Made by a program: the position numbers and the translations under genes. From Saccopteryx bilineata (Eukaryota > Chordata > Mammalia > Chiroptera > Emballonuridae), in contig NC_089498.1 of NCBI RefSeq assembly GCF_036850765.1, positions 69,790,305 through 69,854,304 of the forward strand: a DNA stretch of 64,000 nucleotides. The letters run 5' to 3'. Each line of letters opens with the position of its first letter. Position 1 is the first letter of the stretch. Of this stretch, positions 12,187-25,406 are shown piece by piece. A model generated the notes under the pieces. That model saw only the letters and a list, made by a program, of their open reading frames with translations. It searched no databases and was not told the DNA's origin.

Positions 12187-13148
12187 TTGTTCCTCAATGT
12201 AAAGAGCAAATTTGCAAATAAATAGTGCTGGAAATTTTCAAGCTATCACAACTAAATAAACTATCATCTCATTCAAACAGATGACAAGGCTAATGCTGCC
12301 TCTCCTTTCATTTCAAAATTACCTTCAACCGTTTCCCCCATCACATCCAAAACTGGTTTGAAATGGGAGATAAAAACTTTCAAAAGCTCAATTTTTAAAA
12401 CATAATGGAACACTATGCACATAGCCACTAAAATGATATTAATGACATGGGAAGGCCTTCCTCATGCATTGCCAATGCAAAAAGTTGGACAGGTTGGAAA
12501 ACATTTTATATTATGATTACATTTTTGTTCAAAAATTCATCTATGTGGCAAGAATGGGAGAAAAGGGAAATGAATAGGAGCTGGAAAGAAATAACCAAAA
12601 TGATAGCAGTAATTATTATCTCTAGGTGGTGAGATTTTAATTTTAAGATAGTTTTTTGCTTAGCTAGTTTTCTTTCATATATGGACCCAGTATTTTTTTA
12701 ATAATAAAAAAAATGGTGAGGTTATTCTTTGAGACCCTACACAATCCTTTTCTGCTTGCTCCCTTTCATCCACTTTCACCTTCTCCCTCCCAGCCCATGT
12801 TTTCCAGGTGTCCTTGGGAGTTTCCTAACACCTCAAGGCTGGAGATAGCTTTCTGAGGCACCTGAAGAACATTCCCTACACAGCCACCATCCCATCTGAG
12901 ACTTGGCTGACCATATACAGTCACCACATTCACATCTTCAATCCATCCTCTCTGCCCAATCCCAACCTCTTCTGTCACTTATAAGTAACCCATTCATGTC
13001 ACTTATGAGTAACTTCATTTGTTTCCTAGCTGGTCTCCTTCCCTCTTTTAGTCACAATTCTAGTGACTTAAACACATAAGGATTTCTCTCAAATCTGGGA
13101 GTAGGAAATTCTCAGATGGAACAGGGAACAGGGTTGATTCCATCTTTC
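12187..13148. other. Intergenic, nothing recognised
   Basis: Mixed AT-rich and pyrimidine-rich unique-looking sequence with no convincing exon, RNA gene or named repeat. Confidence 0.45.
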
Positions 13149-13164
13149 TGCTCTGCCATTTTTA

Positions 13165-13527
13165 TTTTATTTTATTTTATTTTATTTTTTTGTATTTTTC
13201 TGAAGCTGGAAACCGGGAGGCAGTCAGACAGACTCCCGCATGCGCCCGACCGGGATCCACCCGGCACGCCCACCAGGGGGCGATGCTCTGCCCATCCGGG
13301 GCGTCGCTCTGTAGGGACCAGAGCCATTCTAGCGCCTGGGGCAGAGGCCAAGGAGCCATCCCCAGTGCCCGGGGGGCCATCTTTTGTTCCGCTGCGGGAG
13401 GGGCAGAGAAAGACAGAGAGGAAAGAGAGCAGATGGGCGCTTCTCCTATGTGCCCTGGCCGGGAATCGAACCCGGGACTCCTGCACGCCAGGCCGACGCT
13501 CTACCACTGAGCCAACTAGCCAGGGCC
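13165..13527 (-). mobile_element. SINE-A copy 2
   Basis: Full length on the minus strand: tRNA-like head (gccctggctagttggctcagtgg), B box ggttcgattcccggc, body and ccagcttcagaaaaata end. Target duplication tgctctgccattttta at 13149-13164 and 13528-13543. Open frames across it are SINE sequence, not genes. Confidence 0.95.
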
Positions 13528-14076
13528 TGCTCTGCCATTTTTAATGCATAGGCTTATCCACTGCTTGTCTCATCATCCTAAGATGTTTGCTATGCCTCTA
13601 GACTTCGCGTCTGTATTCAGCTAGGAAGGGGAGAGACAAGAACCCTTCGTTTATGTCTCATTTACTCAATCTGTGTACCAGGGCTATAACTAGCTACAAG
13701 GAATTCTAGGGTAGTAGGTGTTTTTAGCTGGGTGTATTGCTACCCACATTGGTAAGGAAGAAAGATAGATATATAGATACTGAGCGAGCAACCAACTGTA
13801 TCTGCCACATTCCCCTAACTTGTAGGCATAAGGCCTTCAGAACTCCCTTGTCTGCTTTTCCAGCCCTCCTTCCCTTCTCTTCTGTTTGTTTTTGCATTAT
13901 TAAAAGGTCTCCCAGCACTATACGCTGGCTCATGCCTTTGAACATTTTTGCATGTTTATATACAACTACCTGGAATATCCTGTCTTGCCTTCACCCTTCT
14001 CCCCTCATTAGAAGAGGACTGCTCATCATTTGAACCCCCTAACCCCCTTTCTATTCAGGGGTCTTACACTCTCTGA

Positions 14077-14260
14077 TTTTTTTTTTTTTTTTTTTTTTTT
14101 TAGAGAGAGAGAGAGAGAACGAAAGGAAGTCAGGGGAGGAGCAGAAAGCACCAACTCATAATTGTTTCTTATCATATGTACCCTGACCGGGCAAGCCGAA
14201 CCAGTGACCCCAGCATTCCAGGTCGACACTTTATCCAATGCACCACCACAGATCAGGCCT
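14077..14260 (-). mobile_element. SINE-B copy 1
   Basis: The minus strand reads gcctgatctgtggtggtgca, tRNA-like head, then a CT-rich body ending in a 20-odd-base A-tail (T-run at 14079-14101). Confidence 0.9.
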
Positions 14261-14461
14261 CTCTTTGAATCTTCCTTTCTTCCTTCCCCATCTTCATCAT
14301 AGAAGTTGAAAACAACCACATATTTCCTTTCAAAGACTCCCTTTCAGCTAGAGGCAGCATGTGACGTAGGCCCAGCCAATCAGATATACCAACCCCAAAA
14401 TTTCAGTAGGAGTTGTTAAGGTAAAGAAGCAGCACCGTGGGTAAGGATCTATCTGGAAGAG

Positions 14462-14757
14462 CAGTGGTCCTCAACCCCCGGACCGCGGACCAGTACCGGT
14501 CCGTGGGCTATTTGGCACCGGTCCACAGAGAAAGAATAAATAACTTACATTATTTCTGTTTTATTTATATTTAAGTCTGAACGATGTTTTATTTTTAAAA
14601 AATGACCAGATTCCCTCTGTTACATCCATCTAAGGCTCACTCTTGACGCTTGTCTCGGTCACGTGATACATTTATCCGTCCCACGTTAAAGGCAGTCCGT
14701 GAAGATATTTTCTGACATTAAAATGGTCCATAGCCCAAAAAAGGTTGGGGACCACTG
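14462..14757. mobile_element. hAT MITE (cagtggtcctcaacccccgg family)
   Basis: A 296-bp element with ends cagtggtcctcaacc and ggttggggaccactg, and an 8-bp duplication tggaagag/tggtagag (one mismatch). The interior contains gaccggtaccggtccgtggg-like palindromic sequence. No ORF. Confidence 0.92.
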
Positions 14758-15292
14758 TGGTAGAGAACCAAGGCCACAGTGGTATTGCCAAGGGCAGCAG
14801 TACCAGGCCTGTAATTGTGGCATCATGCCACCTAACCTACACTTCCTACTGTCCCATTTTCCAAAAGTGGCTTTGCAGCCTTCCTGGCAATTCTACAAAC
14901 TATTTGATATCTCTCCAGGAAGTTTTCTGATTAAATTGACCTTCACACTGTTTCTTTTTTCTTTCTTTCTTTCTTTCCTTTTTTTTTTTTTTTTTTTTTT
15001 TTTTGCTTCAGAATACCAGATATAGCTTCCCTGCTCACCCCACCATCACCTACTGGGAAAACTAATGTTCTTTTTCAAATATCACCTTCTGGGTAAAGCA
15101 TTCCTGCAATTCCCTAGGCTGACTCAAAAGCCCCTTTTTTATTCTATTTCCTAATATAGCGAGGATCACATTGAACTATTTCTGCCAGTTTGCCTCTCCT
15201 TTCTAAATGATAAATACCCTGGGAACGTATCAAAGGATCATGTCTCTCATCTTTGTACCTGCCTGGCACAGAAAAGTACTCAATAGATTTTT

Positions 15293-15485
15293 TTAAATTT
15301 CTCTCTATTTATTAATTTTTTGAGGGGGGGGGAGAGATAGAAAGAAAGAAGGGGGAGAAACAGGAAGCGTCAACTCATAGCAGTTGCTCCCTGTATATGC
15401 CTTGACTAGGCAAGCCCAGGGATTTGAACCGGTGGCCTCAGTGTTCCAGGTCGACACTGTATTCACTGCGCCACCACAGGTCAGG
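15293..15485 (-). mobile_element. SINE-B copy 2
   Basis: Minus-strand copy with head gcctgacctgtggtggcgcag. Target duplication ctcaatagattttt at 15279-15292 and 15486-15499. Confidence 0.93.
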
Positions 15486-15499
15486 CTCAATAGATTTTT

Positions 15500-17190
15500 G
15501 ATGAGGGAATAAATAAATATGGGTCGGTACACAGGTATGTATCAATGATCTCCATATGCGGAATATCCTATCCCTGAAAAGGAAAATCTGATTTGGAGGA
15601 GCCTTCTCTCCTAAGTTGTCTGGACTGGACAGGTCTGTCCAGCCCTACCACTGCCTCTCTCTAGACATTGATCTGACCCCTCTCTCCCCTGCTCATTCCT
15701 GTGGCAAACGGGGTAAAGGCCAAACTCCTACCTTGGGTATCCTAGCACACTGCCAATGCCCTTTATAACCTGGCTGTTATATCTTTTCACCTTTCCCTCA
15801 CACTGTTCCCAACAGAACTCCATAAGAGCAGTTAGAGTGGCTTACATATCCCACAGAACAGGTCTAACAATTTCTGACCCTTTCACACATTGGTACCCTT
15901 GGCTGGAAATTATTCTCTCCCTAATGGTTGATTATATACACACCCACCAATGTGCACATGTATGTATACACATATACCACACACACACACATATACCCCC
16001 CAGAATACACAAAGTTTTGAGGACACACACATAAATAAGTTCAAAATGTGTCCTATAAGCAAAATTTAATGTATGCTCCTCCCTTTCTCCCATGTTGAAG
16101 AAATATTCCACAAAAGCTCAACAGGAACATCAGATATACAAGAGCAATGGCCAAGAATTGAACCATCAGGAAACCTATTTTATAGAAAGATGAATAAAGC
16201 AGATATTTTTTAATTAAATAATTTTATTAATTATTAAATAATACAAGAACATATTTATTTTTACACAAATGTTAGCATATATATAAAATGTTCTGAACCT
16301 TCCTTTGTTACTTACAGGTATATTATGAACATCTTTCTACATAAAGAACTTTTTCATTAAAATGGCTTCTTTTTCATTAAAAATTCCCTCTGTGAGGCTT
16401 ATAGCCTCAGAATGAATGGATGATAACTTGTTTAACCAAATCACTACCAATAACCAGTAAAAATAGTCCTTGCCTTTTGATCCTAACAACAACAAAAATG
16501 CTTCAAAGGAAATTTGTATATATGACATTTTCTAAAGCAGGAATCTTGATCCCAGTCAACCATTCTCATGTAACATCTTTATGCAGGTACCAGGAATTGG
16601 ACACAAAAAAATCATGGTGGTCAGATAATTCTAAAAGCAGAGTCTAAGCCCAGTAAATCTGAAAAACAATAAGAAAATTAATAAGTAAAATAAAATCACA
16701 GTCTACACAAATACCCTAGAAAGAAAGGGGAAAGTTTTCACCCTGAGAATCTATTCTATATATTTTCCAGGAGTAAGGAAGAGCCGAAAATAAAAGTACT
16801 CATTTTTAACATCTCAAGTGAGTCAATCCTTGGAACCCATCTCTTCCCTTCATTCCTGTTTCCTCTCCCTTTTCCTTAAATCCATATTCCACCCAGAAAC
16901 TACTGGTCTTCCTGAAATTTTTATTAACAATTCAAAATGCTCCAGTAATAATTTTCATAGCCACGATCTCTGCTAACTCAAATGCTCTTTGGATGAAGTG
17001 CTCACTGCCTCTGGCTCATAAAAGAACAGCAAAGACTGGAGTTATAAAAATATTGTGGGTCTGAAACCTCCCCTGCAGAATGACAAAGGTTATTTATAAG
17101 GCAAAGGAGTGGTGGGAGGTTCCTGGGACTCACTCTCAGTTACTGCTTCTACTTGTAGAATCTTTCAGGGATGAGATGGTTGATCAATGA
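15500..17190. other. Intergenic, mostly unassigned
   Basis: Contains a short (AC)n tract near 15976-15992 and very AT-rich sequence at 16205-16290. No gene, RNA or named repeat recognised. Confidence 0.45.
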
Positions 17191-17296
17191 ATTTTTTTCA
17201 GTACTTACGTTAGCAGTGGTGTTAGACCTCAGTTCTTGAGTTCAACAAAGAAAGAATTCCAAGTCAAGAACTCTAGTACAAGAAGTTTATTTAAGC

Positions 17297-17470
17297 CTTG
17301 CCTGGCCTGTGGTGGTGCAGTGGGTAAAGCATCAACCTGAAACACTGAGGGTGCTGGTTTGGAACACTGGGCTTGCTCAGTCAAGACACATAACCCCTTC
17401 TTCCCCACCGCCTTTTTCTCTCTTTTTCTCTCCTCTCTCTAAAAATCAATAAACAAAATCTTTTTTAAAA
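17297..17470 (+). mobile_element. SINE-B copy 3
   Basis: Head gcctggcctgtggtggtgcagtgggtaaag, CT-rich body and aaaaatcaataaacaaaat tail. Confidence 0.88.
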
Positions 17471-17737
17471 TGAATGGTTCTTCTCAGCTGGGTACCATCT
17501 CTAAGAAAACAAAAGAAAGTTTATTTAGCCTTTTAGAAAGAAAGTCACGGAAGCAAAAGAAGTGAGCCAGCTGGGTTGCTGAATTCAGAAAACAAGTTAC
17601 AGAGGGACAAGAAGGGCCCTGGGAGCTGAGGAGAAAGAAAGCAAAGGACACGCCCATTAGGAAGGAAAGGGGAGAGGCATGAGCAAGCTCTAAAGAGAAA
17701 GCGCTCACTGGATCCTTTATCTTAAGGGTTTTTGTCT

Positions 17738-17960
17738 GTTTTCTTTTTTTTTTTTTTTTTTAATTTTTTTTTTTTTTATTCATTTTAGACAGGAGAGGGA
17801 GAGACAGAGAGAGAGGAGAGACAGAGAGAGAGAAGGGGGGAGGAGCTGGAAGCATCAACTCCCACATGTGCCCTGACCAGGCAAGCCCAGGGTTTCGAAC
17901 CGGCAACCTCAGCATTTCCAGGTCGACGCTTTACCCACTGCACCACCACAGGTCAGGCCT
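17738..17960 (-). mobile_element. SINE-B copy 4
   Basis: Minus-strand copy with intact head (cctgacctgtggtggtgcagtgggtaaagcg) and B box ggttcgaaaccc. Flanked by ttgtctgttttct and ttgtctgtgttct, an imperfect duplication. Confidence 0.92.
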
Positions 17961-18730
17961 TGTCTGTGTTCTAAAGGCAGGAATTTTAGGGGAAGTCCCA
18001 AGGATCTCAGTATACCATTCATCAATTTTCTAGATGTGTCCTTTCAGGGTCGTGGTCTCTTCTGATTGGTCAGCACTGGGTACAGAGTCATTAGTCACTG
18101 CATCTGGTCCTGAGGTAGGCCATGGTGTCGCTTCGTCCAGTTCTGCTGCTTTTCTGGGTCCAGGGCTGAAATACAACTAAGGTCTAGATGGCATCTCTAG
18201 TTTGACCAAAGAGACCCAAGATTTTGTTCCTAAGATTATTTGATGTTGATCAGAACCTCGTTGTCCTAATGCTGAAGGGATTGGTCATACAAGGGAGAAG
18301 AAAGCAGGTGAGTCAGGGCACTGGATGAAACCAGTTTGAGTCAGTTGTCTCAGTTTCCCCATTCCACTAGCCAAGGAATCTTCCTGGCTTCTTACTGTCT
18401 TGCCTCACTTACCTGCATATCATGGCATAGTCCCAACTCCTCTGTAAGACTGACTTGAGAGTAGATTCATTTTAGAAACTAATTTATTTCTAAAAGGCAG
18501 GCGAAGAGATTCAGAGACACCGTTATCTACTGCTTTTCCTGTTCCTGCTTTCACCATGAAAATTAACCAATATATCATTCAAATCTACTTGTGACAACTT
18601 GATTTTGATTTACATTCATCCAGTCTTGAAAAATGACCACTGCTCAGGCAGACTGATGCTTCCTGAGCCACTCATTTCTAGCACATATTAACACATTAGC
18701 ACCGCCTTCAAGTAGTATGTCTTCCTAAAT

Positions 18731-19738
18731 CAGTGATGGGCAATCTTTTGAGCTTGGTGTATCAAAATTCGCCAGAAAAACGAGCATAACTCGGGTGGTG
18801 TGTCACTTCGAGAAAAAAACCATAATTTTGTGATATTTATAGTTTAAATAACAAAAATGTATAATTGTAATATATAACTGTATTTAATAAACCAAAAATT
18901 AATTATTTAACTGATCTGCTTAGTGACTTCTTTGTTCATCTGTCAGTTGGTTTCTTTTGATGGTCTTGATATTCTTTTTTTTGCTCTTGATATTATTTAA
19001 CTTGTGTGGGGTGCCGTGAACTAAGATAAGTGAGGGGGAGGGGGAATTCTTTAACTAACTTGCCTATTAGTGACTTTATTGTTGCTGAATTTCATTGGCT
19101 AAATCTTCAATTGAAGTTTGGTATTTTGTACACTTCAAGTCCAAGCAAGCACTACAAACTTCATCTGACAATCTGTTTCTTTTGTTGGTTTTGATATTAT
19201 TTAATGCTGAGAATAAGGTCTCACAAAAGTACATAGAGGGAAAAATTGTGAGTAAAGCCATTGCTATATTTTTCAGGGTGCTAAACACCTCTCCCAGCCT
19301 CCCCCTCTCTTATCTCAGTAATGATGATCAATTAGAAATCCACAACACCCCAGAACATAGATTGTATGATGGTTGCTGTGGTAATGTGGTTGCTGGTAAT
19401 GGCGATCACAGGGCCCCCAGAGATGCGTCCCCCGCTGCATTCTGCTGCTCCCTGCTCTGCCTGCTGGAAGTGAGGTCAAAGATCCCCTAACGGCTTAACC
19501 GGAAGTCCCAGAACTAGACGCTCAGTGCCGGAGTTCAGTTGTTTTGGCCTACAGACCTCCGGCACAGAGTGTCTGCACTACAGCAAATGTTTTATCCTCG
19601 GCTACTGCACCTGACTGTGCAGGAGCTGAGGCTGAAACGTCCTTCTTGTCATGCGGCACCATACTTCTCTGGTATGCAGCCACGTGTCATCGAAAATGGC
19701 TACACGTGTCAGTGCTGACACACGTGTCATAGGTTGTT
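18731..19738 (-). mobile_element. hAT transposon relict with transposase C-terminus
   Basis: The left end cagtgatgggcaatcttttgag is a hAT terminal repeat. A matching right end is eroded after cacacgtgtcataggtt. The minus-strand ORF 19288-19076 ends the transposase with a hAT C-terminal dimerisation signature (TLFPSMYFCETLFSALNNIK, then TNKRNRLSDE). No catalytic DDE part is seen, so it is a large internal-deletion derivative, not mobile by itself. The 18936-18975 and 19160-19199 stretches are diverged copies of the same transposase stretch. Confidence 0.8.
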
Positions 19739-22370
19739 CTAATTATTCTTTGTTTTCCCCCAACTGAGTATTTTAAGCTTCATTTAAAAAAAATTAGCCT
19801 CTAACCATTTTTCTCAAGATTGTCTCTATAAAATATCCAGCCTGCCACTGACTAGGCTGTATCTTCATATTTCAATTTTTTAGTTACTCTTTTTTTAATT
19901 GTCTATTATTATTACTACAGCATTTGAGTTTTCTCATTAGAGAAAATGTTTGGCTATTGGGGAAATAAAAAGAGATTTTCATCCTTCTAGCAAAAACCCA
20001 CCACACAAGCTGTAACATTTCTCAGTTATGACTCTTCTACAATCCCATAGCTTCTGGTGAGTGCTATACACAAACTGCTTGTATGTAGATATTCAGGTAT
20101 GCCAAGGACAACAGATCAAGAGAAGATTGCCACTGAAAAGATAATTTAATACAATTCCCAAGGAGAAAAGGGAGCATGCCAGACTGGGGTGGTGGGTCAT
20201 TGCAGGGACACACAAGTAAGTCCCTGGTCTGTCTGGAGGCTGAAGAAGCAGAGTTTTTCAGTTTCTGCAGGTAGGAGCAGGAGAGGCAGACTAAGCAGGT
20301 TTAAGACTGGCTAGTCTGAAGGAGTTCAGCAGGTGATGGGGCATGAGAGTTGTCCCCAGATGCCTGGTACCTGGTCTTGGGGTGATTAGGGCAGGAGAAT
20401 AGTGACCCTCAGTGTAAGAGCCCCAGAAAAGAGGTGGTGAAGGTGTGGGTTCAGGATTGCTTCATTGTGTGTGTAAGGCATGCTTGCTGATGAGTTGTTA
20501 CCTTGCGGGTGAGCTGATAACCTTGCAGGTGAGTTGTTCAGTGTCTTTAGAAATTGGCTAACCCTGAAAGGGGCAGTGTCCCCAGCTGTCAAAGCATCAG
20601 AAACATAGAAAATAAAACGACATGATTTTTTAAAGTTAATAAATTTAAAAAATTAAAAATAAAGCTGTTTAAAAGCATGATTAATACAATTTCAGTCTAG
20701 CTCAGCGAGAGACAGAAAGCACACTCAATTTAAGACAATTCTAAATAGGTTCAATAAAGAGACTGTTTACAAAGGTAAAGAGAGGGTGTAGAGAAACCAC
20801 AAGATCCAGCAAAACAGTGCCATCACCCCTCTGAGGGGATGGAGGGGTCATCAGCACCCAGAAGAAGAAAGTTCTATAAAGAAGGCTGTCCCAGAGGATC
20901 AGTGACCTTCCTGTGAGGGACACACAGTGCTGGAGGATCCTTGCAGGGAGGGTGTTCCCCTCCTCCCTCCTCTCCCTCCCTCTGCCTTCTCACTGGGCCT
21001 CCCCGTTGGCCAAACTCAGCCACTCAGTTCTGCTGCTGGGGACAAGGCAGAGAATGGGTTGAAGAAGCAGAAGGAGGTAGTCAGGACTCTCTCTCCCATA
21101 AAACTAGAAAAAATTAAAATAATTATCCATGATCTGGCATTTTAACACTCTAACTTTATTATTGTGGCACACTTCTTTTCTGTTCTATATTTATATAGTT
21201 CAATATATAGTTACATTAAAAATTAAATCATTGACTATTTCAAACATACAGAGATGCACAGGAAATACTACAGCATATATTTTATATTTTTCATTAAAAT
21301 TATTTCATAAGCTTTTTGCTGCTCTTTTCTCTTCATAATCAGGATTCATAATGGCTCCATTATGGACTCCACATTAGTTGCATCAAATTTAATGAAGCAA
21401 GTGTTGTACATTTGGGCTACTTCCTTCTTTCCTAATAATAATTTTAAATAATGTGATGTACATCTTTGAGATAAAAGTTTTTTTCATATTTTATGTTATT
21501 TCTTTAGTATCTACATCTCTAAGAATAGGAATATTGAAGCAAAGTATGTGGATAATTTCATGGCTCTAAATACATAACTTTAAACTGCATTACTAAAGAG
21601 TTGTACCCTTTATAATGTCAGCCTTAATGCATAGAAAGGCTGGGTTCATGGAACCCTCACCTACATTGAGTATTATCACCTGCAACTTATTTTTTTGGGG
21701 GGGGGCTAATTTAATAGGTAAATACACTCCTTGTTTTCATTTAATTTCCTTTTCTTTGATTACTTCTAGAGTTTCCATGTTTTACTATGTTTGCTTGCTA
21801 GTTTATTTGCTGTTTAATTTCTGACTTTCTACCATATCAGCTATTGGTCCCTAAAGCTGCTGTTGGAATTGACCTTGGGGGAATCCTTACTGAAAACAAT
21901 TGAGAGTCATGGTGGTAAGATAGCAATTTCAAAGGAAGGAGGTTAATGAATTTCAAACTGAGGGTTCATGGTCTTAATACCTACTTTTGTGTGAAGTGTA
22001 TAATTCAATTAAATTATAAGATTTACCCACCCACCCCTTAGTACCCTTTCTTTCCCTGTTCCAGCATTTAAAATAACTGGTGCAAAACTAAATGCAGCCT
22101 GAGTGATAACCGCAATTAATTCATGTTACTTTTCATTTTTTGTTGGCAACATGATAGTTCAGCATTCACTTTGAGAGACATTGAAGGTAGCTGGCTTTGA
22201 CTGATTCTGAAATACGTATGTGTCTATTATGATCTAGATATTATTTTTATTTTCTTCAGCATTATGATTATTATTGTTATTATCTTCGCTCTCTTTCCTT
22301 ATCTGGCAAGCTATTTGAGGAAGTATCTTCCTTGATCTACCATACTCTAAGGCTGCAGAAGTTTCTTTTT
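19739..22370. other. Intergenic, unassigned
   Basis: 20100-20600 and 20700-21100 have a GC-moderate, LTR-like look (CT-rich and purine-rich blocks, short degenerate internal repeats such as ccttgcgggtgag and ccttgcaggtgag near 20501-20533), but I cannot assign them. 21120-22370 is AT-rich with nothing recognised. Confidence 0.4.
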
Positions 22371-22550
22371 ATATCAGAACTTCTCAAACATTAGAAATAT
22401 CACCTAAGAGAGCTTATTAAAAACACGACCCTTGGACCTCACTGTTGGAAATTCTGATTCACAGATATAAGCTGAGCCCCTGAGTCTATACTTTATTTAA
22501 TGATTGAGATGCAGGGGTGCCTACTGACCACTCTGTGAAAAACTGATATG
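22371..22550 (+). mobile_element. Ancient Charlie/MER20-like hAT fragment
   Basis: Contains cttctcaaacattag, atcacctaagagagcttatt, gattctgattcacag and tgaccactctgtg, in the order of the MER20-type mammalian DNA element, but strongly diverged. Confidence 0.6.
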
Positions 22551-23916
22551 GATTTCTGGGGTAGGAAGTAAATTTATACTGAAAATATTCAAGGTAGAGG
22601 CAGAAAAGAGGCTGGGGATGGGGAGGAGGGGAGCATTGTCCAGTAAGGACTCTTCAAGGCCCATTCTCCAAGTGTCATTGTGGAGGAAATTGTGCAGATA
22701 AGACCAGAATTGGCTGGAGAAGGTAGTCAATGTGTGGTAACATTGTTATATGCACAGGATATAGTGGCCAATGAGACAACGTGTTCCTACCCTGTTGCAG
22801 AATTCCGTCTTCTGACACTTAATACATCATAACACCATTTCATGATATTTAATTACATTTACAGTGTTGTAATATTTTCCTAACCCCTATTTCCTAACAT
22901 CCTAAAATATTCCTGTAAGCTTCCTCATCAATTCTACCTCTGAACACAAAGTTTCAAATAAAAAAATGGTTCTCTGTGAACAAAAGTATTTCTCTTCCAC
23001 ACAGCATTGACATTAACAAACTGGCCTAAGCAACTTGCAGAATTGCTAGGTTAAAAAAAAATTTTTTTTTAATTACAATTTACCTTTTATATTCTTTGGT
23101 TTTGGTTTCAGGTGTACAGCATCTTAGTTAGACAATCGTATGCTTTACAAAGCATTCCTTGATACTTCCACTGGGTTAAGATTTCTTCAGACCCCTCTGA
23201 AGAAATCTGGGTTTTATTCAAGGATACTAGCTAACCACACTGTAGCGGTGCAGAGGCAAAGAAACAAAATCTGGACTCTTTTTGCAAGGTGACACACAGC
23301 AGCTAGCAAATGCTTTTAGGTGAGGAATCTTTCTACTATTAGCCCAAGGCTGCCATCTTGTGGCTATCTGAAGAATTGTGACTCACACTGATAGGTTTAA
23401 AGAACTTTTTATGGGACAATGTAAATATACGTTGGGGGAAAATCTTTACATTTCCTTGTCATATCTTACATTAATTTTTAGTAAATTAGAACCTACCCTG
23501 GCTAATTTTGAAAAGTAATAGAAAAATTCTACTCAGATAAGCATAGAAGTTTAGATTAAAAAAGATCTTTAAAATCACCTTGTAAAAAATAGCTTGACTT
23601 TTTGTAAGATTAGTTGACCAAAATATCAAAGTTTTGATGTATCACTCTGCTAAAATTAATAAATATGAGATTACACATTTCTTACATAGTAACTTTGCTT
23701 TGTGAGATTCTCCTTTGTCCAGATATGGTATTGCCCCTAACAAAAGATCTCATTCCATACTCATTGCAGAAGCCAACTTACATGTGTTTAAGTGCTTTCC
23801 CTGGCTCATTTTACTTCAGGGCTTCACCGGCACCTGTATATCTACAGTTCTGATGTCTTCCTTGAATTAAAAGTCCTTCTTCCAAGTCCTTCTCAAACAC
23901 CCATAGTACTGGGTCA
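22551..23916. other. Intergenic, unassigned
   Basis: AT-rich unique-looking sequence without a supported gene or repeat. Confidence 0.45.
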
Positions 23917-24136
23917 CCTTTTTTTTAAGAAAGCATTTCATTTTATTTATTTTTTATATTTTATTTATTCATTTTTATTGGAGAGAGTGAGAGAGGAAAG
24001 AGATAGAGAGAACAGGGGGAGGAGCAGGAAGCATCAACTCCCATTTGTGCCTTGACCAGGCAAGCCTGGGATTTTAAACCAGCAACCTCAGCATTCCAGG
24101 TTGATGCTTTATCCACTGCGCCACCACTGATCAGGC
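23917..24136 (-). mobile_element. SINE-B copy 5
   Basis: Minus-strand copy with long A/T-rich tail. Head cctgatcagtggtggcgcagtgg. Flanked by tgggtca on both sides. Confidence 0.9.
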
Positions 24137-24234
24137 CCTGGGTCATTTTCTTGCTTCCTCTCTGAAACCAGTTGTAAGGCTTAAGCTTCATCACTAAAAA
24201 GCAGAAAACTTTCATCACAAAAAATAAAATAAGA

Positions 24235-25406
24235 TCCTGTCAGCCCTACCCAACCTGAACCTGCTACTCGTCTTGCTGGGGAGAAACAGAATTGGCATAT
24301 CCAGCAGTGATTGGTAGATTAGGTTCTGGAGTAGCAGGTACTTTCCCTGTACTGAACTCCTACCAAAAGATCCTCAAAGTAGGGGGACCCATTAACATTA
24401 TTATCCTGACCTCAGTTACCCTATCCTACCAAGCTCACAACCTGTGGAAGGGTTGGTTGAGTGAGGCTAGTCTGTGCCCACTTTACAATCTTTCTACAAA
24501 AGACTCTATAGGAAGGCCAGGCAGCTGCAGGAGGAGATGGAGCAGCTGAAAAGTGGAGGCAAATCTTAAGGAACTTGGGCACTTTTATGGAGCTGCTGTC
24601 AGCTCTAAGCAGGAAGAAGCAATCCTTATACAAAGGTTGGCTCCTCCCACACATGCCAAAGCACATAAAATGCAGACAAAAACAGCAAACAGACTGGTAT
24701 CTCCAGACAGGTAGCCTACACTGGGTTACAAATAACATCTGATATCAACCCCTATCCAAACCTCATCCAAGAGGACCCAGAACCACACAACCAGTAGTGG
24801 GTGGTAGACCCACCAATGGTAGACTTAGCTAGCTACACAAGCAGCACACCCAAATGAGGAGTGCAGCAGGCACCAGACACTGCGAAGAATAAATACTACC
24901 AACAGGACAGACACTGCACAGTATCAAATACACATGAACAAGGTTGACCCTTAGATCTAGCCAGCCTGAAGGGATAATTCCACTCATGAAGTGGCCAACA
25001 GCATGCAAGACTCACATACAATGAGAGGGTAAATATAGTCCTCAAGAAACATTCCTAGAGCAAGGAGCTCAGGTGGCCTGGAGGTTAGTACCAGTGAGTC
25101 CATCTTCCTCATAAAAACACCACAACAGACCTGACCTGTGGTGGCGCAGTGGATAAAGCGTTGACCTGGAAATGCTGAGGTCACTGGTTCGAAACCCTGG
25201 GCTTCCTGGTCAAGGCACATATGGGAGTTGATGCTTCCAGCTCCTCCCCCCTTCTCTCTCTCTCTCTCTGTCTCTATCTCTCATCTCTAAAAAATGAATA
25301 AATAAAATAATAAAAAAAAGAGAAAAAATTTTTTTAAAAAAATCTTAAAAAAAAACACCACAACAAATCTGGGAGGCAGAGCAGAGCTACCTAATACACA
25401 GACAAA
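24235..25406 (+). mobile_element. L1 copy 3: 5' UTR
   Basis: Paralogous to 1965-2790, for example ctgtactgaactcctaccaaaa, ggaagaccaggcaactgcaag-type segments and cacagtaccaaatacacatg. It precedes the ORF1 region in the proper order. SINE-B copy 6 sits in its last part. Confidence 0.85.
25128..25350 (+). mobile_element. SINE-B copy 6
   Basis: Full length with B box ggttcgaaacc. Target duplication aaaaacaccacaaca at 25113-25127 and 25351-25365. Confidence 0.95.

Larger units (their letters stand above)
17191..18350 (-). mobile_element. Possible old LTR split by two SINEs
   Basis: On the minus strand the 5'-most piece reads aaataaacttcttgtactag followed by a U5-like stretch, and the rest (17470-17737, 17961-18350) looks like U3. 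Two SINE-B copies interrupt it. I cannot name the family and the ends are not defined. Confidence 0.4.

Noticed and set aside
13116..13544. 142-codon plus-strand frame with proline-rich protein
   Set aside because: It is antisense SINE-A sequence with a precise target duplication.
19095..19490. 131-codon plus-strand frame
   Set aside because: Overlaps the hAT transposase remnant on the opposite strand, which has the recognisable domain.
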